A stretch of DNA of 16,369 nt from Bacteroidales bacterium (lineage in GTDB: Bacteria > Bacteroidota > Bacteroidia > Bacteroidales > UBA932), in NCBI GenBank assembly GCA_017429205.1, contig JAFRPH010000056.1:1-16369 (forward strand), in the 5' to 3' direction. Shown piece after piece: positions 14,501-16,369 of this stretch; within the stretch, counting starts at the first letter, position 1, and every line of letters begins with the position of its first letter. A program made the translations under genes and the position numbers. The notes beneath the pieces are model-generated. The model was not told the DNA's origin, made no database searches, and saw only the letters and a list, made by a program, of their open reading frames with translations.

Positions 14501-15200
14501 TCGTCACCATCACGTTGTCAAACACATATGTGTCGCCGCTGCCCACGAAAGCGGGGGTGGCGTCGGAGAAGTCGATGTAATAGGTACCGACGATATCTTC
14601 CGGGGCGGTGAACTTGACGGAGAGGACTTTGATTGCTTCCTCCTGGGCGTTGACAACCTTGAAACGGACGACGGAGGCGGCATTCTTCATCTCGATGACC
14701 GGCGTTTCACCCGCCGGGACATTCTTGACATTGCCGAACACCGGGACCTTCACGCCGGCGAGATGCTCCATGTTGTCATCCATTTTCTGGGTCTGGAACT
14801 GACCACCGACGGTCGTGTAGCCGCTGCGCTCATAGGTGGATCCTTCCGGATTGAGCGTGGTCGGGTTCGGAATCGCGCGGGTGTAAGGATAGAACGCGTA
14901 CCAGTCGTAGGCGTCGGCCGTCAGTTCGACCTCGCCCGTCGCGCGGTTCGCGGATGCGTCCTGCACCGTGAACTTGATATTCGAGGACCAGGAGGTGGTA
15001 CCTGCAGCGGCGTTGAAGACGGAGAGTTCGTCGCCGGCGTTCCATTCCGTGGACATCCCGGAATTGATGGTACGGGTGGCGACATCGCTCAGAACAATTT
15101 CAACTTTCCGGCCATTGCCGGCGTAGTCGGCTTCCTTGTTACAACCGACGAAGGAGAGGGCGGCTGCGGCCAGACCCGCAAAGAAAAGGGCTTTTTTCAT
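11592..15200 (-). CDS. Large modular lipoprotein (fimbrillin-like, cleaved-adhesin-like, BACON, Ig-like)
   Basis: A 1202-residue secreted lipoprotein, start ATG 15200, lipobox FVG-C (Cys20) followed by NKEAD, which could act as an acidic surface-export signal. Domains in order: fimbrillin-like region about 30-305; choice-of-anchor-J/cleaved-adhesin-like beta domain 317-470; BACON-like domain 480-572; a second anchor-J-like domain 580-735; Big_2-like Ig domain 742-822; an unassigned beta domain 825-963; a Big_3-like Ig domain 966-1048; a second unassigned beta domain 1052-1202. It ends at a TGA, beyond which the same frame continues into a Gly-rich linker, FN3-like module and nuclease. The gene from about 12734 down to 11592 is clearly more AT-rich than its 5' part. 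It lies 25 bases behind a 44-residue micropeptide gene. Probably a surface adhesin/nuclease. Individual domain names are by eye and moderately sure. Confidence 0.8.
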   Translation of the reverse strand: MKKALFFAGLAAAALSFVGCNKEADYAGNGRKVEIVLSDVATRTINSGMSTEWNAGDELSVFNAAAGTTSWSSNIKFTVQDASANRATGEVELTADAYDWYAFYPYTRAIPNPTTLNPEGSTYERSGYTTVGGQFQTQKMDDNMEHLAGVKVPVFGNVKNVPAGETPVIEMKNAASVVRFKVVNAQEEAIKVLSVKFTAPEDIVGTYYIDFSDATPAFVGSGDTYVFDNVMVTNADPSAIAPDSNAEYYAVIKPFTAAAGAKLKVEVEAENADGSKKGTTTKEITLSAATEFKPGYIKLLNIPFDATMTTVTAQVIPFEESFEGGPGKFTIDNVIGTGIWTPGTNNGNNFMKGTSYLSGKNTEGESWLVSPEIDGATATNGVKLSFKQCINKYFGDVTKEATLWAREKGGEWKQFTISYPALNGNWSAFEEQVVDLSEFKGKTFQFAFKYVGHAATAGTWEVMDVHVTDAVVTPEFNAELPGADESLSLTVPATTTSVTINVTGNVAWAASASDGATVAPASGEGAGTVTVSFPANTDPAEKEYTVLVSTDDAAIIAAGGDEFVFTITQEAASTEAKGYPFEETFENGQGDFSINNVTLGEGLTYVWKHDSSNKYMKASAYAGSSKESESWLISPLVDLTGATEPRLYFSQCINKFFGNVAEEATVWIKEEGGEWAQLTISYPEITSGNWSKMTDCSVDIKSYVGKKVQVAFKYTSSTTAAGTWEIKNFKLDEAASGPVDPTFTVPATLTVEEGKTAQINVTTNTDGAITYTSASTAVATVAADGTVTGVAPGTTTITVAAAATSAFNEASATIAVTVTEAPSADDIVFDFSAMGLENDKAYTDPFTEDGVSVQFGGGGNNGKYYNTGTGIRVYANGTVTVSSQKTITKIVYVFQEATGTSGSGASQVTFNTYPIASDWTVNTGTFEYGVRSKWTGSTGSVILTRADGKGHWRLQKVIVTCDDTPAPVATLSSIAVSGQRISFTVGDTFTFGGVVTATYSDGSTKDVTDDADITAPDLSAAGTKTVTVSYTENEVTETTTYQVTVSSGSSSSDKVIIIDGSQLTSTATSTVTHLTYDDVDVVFSDGAKYQASNGAHKFSNKAILIGKSGKYIYNATAVPGKIVKFEIYANAGASAKVSVGVNFSASPISKYDANAANTFTATLSELDSVYDCSDKLPADAKYFWYQVTNANNSQVQFRITYE
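12996..14252 (-). repeat. Duplicated anchor-J-like domain within the large lipoprotein
   Basis: Two copies of about 155 residues (317-470, DNA 13791-14252; 580-735, DNA 12996-13463) share the order PFEE-FE-G-G-F-I-NV, ESWL(V/I)SP, QCINK-FG-V, GGEW-Q-TISYP, GNWS and AGTWE. A BACON-like domain separates them. This is an internal domain duplication, diverged well beyond direct DNA repeats. Confidence 0.7.
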
Positions 15201-15225
15201 CGCTTGGATTCTTTAAGGGTTTGAC

Positions 15226-15360
15226 TTAGAAGTCGATGGAATCATCATCTTCGTTCCAGTCCTGGATGGGACCGGTGGTGGCGGATTGAAGGAAACTGGC
15301 GTCGAAACGGACGTCCAGTTCGTGGGCGGCAGGAGCCGTGTAAAGAAGTTTTTTGTCCAT
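15226..15360 (-). CDS. Micropeptide, 44 aa, paired with the second nuclease lipoprotein
   Basis: ATG at 15360 to TAA encodes 44 residues beginning MDKKLLYTAPAAHELDVRF and ending NEDDDSIDF. It has no signal peptide or membrane segment and an acidic C-terminus. It is homologous to the 45-residue product at 7704-7841 (shared Tyr7, Pro10, Ala11, Leu15, Arg18-Phe19 and FLQS at 23-26, no gap). It stands behind a good Bacteroidetes promoter with a leader of roughly 35 bases and lies 25 bases before the large lipoprotein gene, so it is the first gene of that transcript. Recurrence of the same pair in two places strongly favours a real gene. Function unknown. Confidence 0.75.
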   Translation of the reverse strand: MDKKLLYTAPAAHELDVRFDASFLQSATTGPIQDWNEDDDSIDF

Positions 15361-15399
15361 AATTATATGTTTCGATTTCTTTCTTCGGGAAAATCTTGA

Positions 15400-15431
15400 C
15401 AAATGTACGGATTATCCACCGAAAGAACAAG
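15400..15431 (-). promoter_or_regulatory. Promoter of the second micropeptide/nuclease cassette
   Basis: On the minus strand CTTG (15431-15428), a 20-base spacer, then TACATTTG (15407-15400). This fits the Bacteroidetes TTTG / TAnnTTTG pattern with three of four -33 bases and a perfect -7. Predicted start about 15396-15394, giving an A-rich leader of roughly 35 bases before the ATG at 15360. Confidence 0.65.
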
Positions 15432-15463
15432 TTCTCCGTAGGAGAAGTTATCCCATAATTATG
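15424..15463. promoter_or_regulatory. Clustered dyads over and upstream of the -33 region
   Basis: Three small palindromes: AGAAC-AA-GTTCT (15424-15435) over the -33 element, TTCTCC-GTA-GGAGAA (15432-15446) directly upstream, and CATAATTATG (15454-15463). The first two share bases and cannot both form. They could be operator half-sites or, for TTCTCC-GTA-GGAGAA, a weak end for the metallopeptidase transcript. Chance is possible for such short dyads. Confidence 0.3.
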
Positions 15464-15472
15464 CACGGAAGG

Positions 15473-16108
15473 CTACACCGGGCGGTATTTCCGGATCTCG
15501 TTCTCCAGGGTATGGCTGATGGGAAAACGGGCGCGCGAGGCCCGGATGGCCGGGAAGAAGGACTGAAACGTTTCATCTTCCGCGTTTTGCGCGAGATGGT
15601 CGGCCAGCAGGCGCTCCAGTTCCGTATGGAAAGCGGGCCCGTGGTCGGGATGGCGAAGGTGCGTCAGCTCGTGCAGGAGGATGTAATCCTGCAGCGGCAC
15701 GGGGACCCGCATCAGGTTCAAGTTCAGGTTGATATTGCCCTTCGAAGAGCAGGAGCCCCAGTTGGAGGTGTTGTGCTTGATGGTGACGCGGTGGTAGATG
15801 AAGCCGTAGCGAGCCGCGAATTCCGCCAGGCGGGGCGGAAGCGCGGCCTTCGCCTTCGCCCGGAGGGATTCGATATCCTCCCCTTCCGGCAGGTCCGCGT
15901 TCCGGGCGTTCGCTCGCTCGAGGGCCGCCAGAACCCATTCCCGGCGGGATTCCAGGAAGGTTACGCCCATCGCGTAGGCGACGTAGGAAGGGACGGTCAC
16001 GACAACGCCGCGGCGCGGATGGACCCGGATCGAAATCCGCCGCGACCGGGCGCTTTTCCGCAGCCGGACCTCCCCGATCACCGGGTCGATATGGACCTTC
16101 TCTTTCAC
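15473..16108 (-). CDS. YgjP-type metal-dependent hydrolase (DUF45, SprT-like fold)
   Basis: A 211-residue soluble protein of the YgjP/DUF45 family of zinc metallopeptidase-like proteins. The active-site helix reads HELTHLRHPDHGPAFH from His146, with His146, Glu147, His150 and a third ligand, probably His156. Preceding conserved segments are RKSARSRRISIRV at 17-29 and SNWGSCSSKGNINLN at 115-129. The cellular substrate is not known for the family. The start is GTG at 16108, chosen because the conserved N-terminal beta segment needs it and no in-frame ATG lies nearby. A -7 element ends 5 bases before this GTG, so the mRNA may be leaderless. It is divergent from rpsO and followed by 112 bases before the micropeptide gene. 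Confidence 0.85.
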   Translation of the reverse strand: MKEKVHIDPVIGEVRLRKSARSRRISIRVHPRRGVVVTVPSYVAYAMGVTFLESRREWVLAALERANARNADLPEGEDIESLRAKAKAALPPRLAEFAARYGFIYHRVTIKHNTSNWGSCSSKGNINLNLNLMRVPVPLQDYILLHELTHLRHPDHGPAFHTELERLLADHLAQNAEDETFQSFFPAIRASRARFPISHTLENEIRKYRPV

Positions 16109-16113
16109 GGGAA

Positions 16114-16121
16114 CAAAGGTA
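16114..16121 (-). promoter_or_regulatory. -7 element of the YgjP-type gene
   Basis: Minus-strand TACCTTTG matches TAnnTTTG. It ends 5 bases before the GTG start at 16108, predicting a start point at or within about 2 bases of the start codon. No clear -33 match; it lies 8 bases from the -33 box of the divergent rpsO promoter, so the two may interfere. Confidence 0.5.
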
Positions 16122-16129
16122 CAAAAAGT

Positions 16130-16160
16130 TTTGTTTTATCGGATTTTATGCCTAAATTTG
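16130..16160 (+). promoter_or_regulatory. rpsO promoter
   Basis: TTTG (16130-16133), 19 bases, then TAAATTTG (16153-16160): a full match to the Bacteroidetes -33/-7 consensus at standard spacing. Predicted start about 16164-16167, leaving a leader of about 50 bases. Confidence 0.8.
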
Positions 16161-16170
16161 CAGGCTTTTT

Positions 16171-16187
16171 TGCGGGAAGGTCCCGCA
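16171..16187 (+). promoter_or_regulatory. Hairpin in the rpsO leader
   Basis: TGCGGGA (16171-16177), loop AGG, TCCCGCA (16181-16187): a perfect 7-bp stem near the 5' end of the predicted rpsO transcript, 29 bases before the ATG. Candidate S15 autoregulatory site or transcript-stabilising stem. No T-tract directly follows, so it is not an obvious terminator. Confidence 0.5.
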
Positions 16188-16216
16188 TACTGATAACTTT
16201 TTAACCTCATTGCATC

Positions 16217-16369
16217 ATGGCCGAATACTTACAGCCTGAGAAAAAGCAAGAGATTTTCGCGAAGTACGGGAAGTCCAATAAGGACACCGGCTCTCCTGAG
16301 AGTCAGGTTGCTTTATTTTCCTACCGTATCGCTCACCTTACCGAGCACGTGAAGAAGAACAAGAAGGAC
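16217..16369 (+). CDS. rpsO: 30S ribosomal protein S15, N-terminal part (3' end outside window)
   Basis: Small-subunit protein uS15, which binds 16S rRNA early in assembly. The 51 visible residues start [18 protein letters not shown] and contain the S15 signature [29 protein letters not shown] in residues 23-51 (compare DTGSPEVQVALLTARINHLT in other bacteria). The window ends inside the conserved HLTEH-K-HKKDHHSRRGLL block. Start ATG 16217 follows a leader with a hairpin and a perfect promoter. Confidence 0.96.
   Translation, partial: MAEYLQPEKKQEIFAKYGKSNKDTGSPESQVALFSYRIAHLTEHVKKNKKD

Noticed and set aside
1..16369. CRISPR array, tRNA or rRNA genes, insertion sequence, prophage
   Set aside because: No regularly spaced repeats, cloverleaf or rRNA motifs, transposase, integrase or phage structural genes were seen.

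Overview
The window looks like a chromosomal segment of a GC-rich member of the Bacteroidales (Bacteroidota). Evidence: TAnnTTTG -7 promoter elements, absence of Shine-Dalgarno sites, many secreted lipoproteins with fimbrillin-like N-terminal regions, BACON and bacterial Ig-like domains, and host-glycan enzymes. The genus cannot be fixed from sequence alone; a gut-type commensal is an inference.

Layout. 1-2551 (+): the 3' part of ftsZ, then gltX with its own promoter. 2548-5029 (-): a tight operon of an orphan HprK-like P-loop protein, rpiB and truB, each pair joined by a 4-base ATGA overlap. truB meets gltX tail to tail with interlocked stop codons, carries the gltX terminator inside its codons, and contains an in-frame AT-rich palindromic element. 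5030-5077 is a 48-base divergent promoter region. 5078-7679 (+): a GH29 alpha-L-fucosidase followed at once by a PNGase F-type lipoprotein, a likely N-glycan deglycosylation pair. 7704-10335 (+): a 45-residue micropeptide ORF followed 4 bases later by a secreted NUC1-type nuclease lipoprotein. 10336-10445: two nearly identical hairpins between convergent genes. 10446-15360 (-): a second, paralogous cassette: a 44-residue micropeptide ORF and a very large modular lipoprotein whose C-terminal nuclease module is cut off by a single in-frame TGA. 15473-16108 (-): a YgjP-type metallopeptidase. 16217-16369 (+): the 5' part of rpsO behind a near-perfect Bacteroidetes promoter and a leader hairpin.

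The most notable item is the duplicated cassette 'micropeptide + lipoprotein with fimbrillin-like N-terminus, Gly-rich linker, FN3-like module and nuclease'. The two micropeptides align without gaps over their first 26 residues (11 identities, ending in a shared FLQS) and have acidic tails. They sit directly before paralogous nucleases in convergent orientation, which suggests a functional unit I cannot name. Other points of interest: the truB palindromic insertion (reminiscent of in-frame palindromic elements in Rickettsia), the in-frame TGA exactly at a module boundary, an Asp at a PNGase F active-site Glu position, and three genes whose start codon lies only 5-6 bases after the -7 element, implying leaderless mRNAs.

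No tRNA, rRNA, CRISPR array, insertion sequence or prophage gene was seen. No gene-free stretch exceeds about 115 bases.
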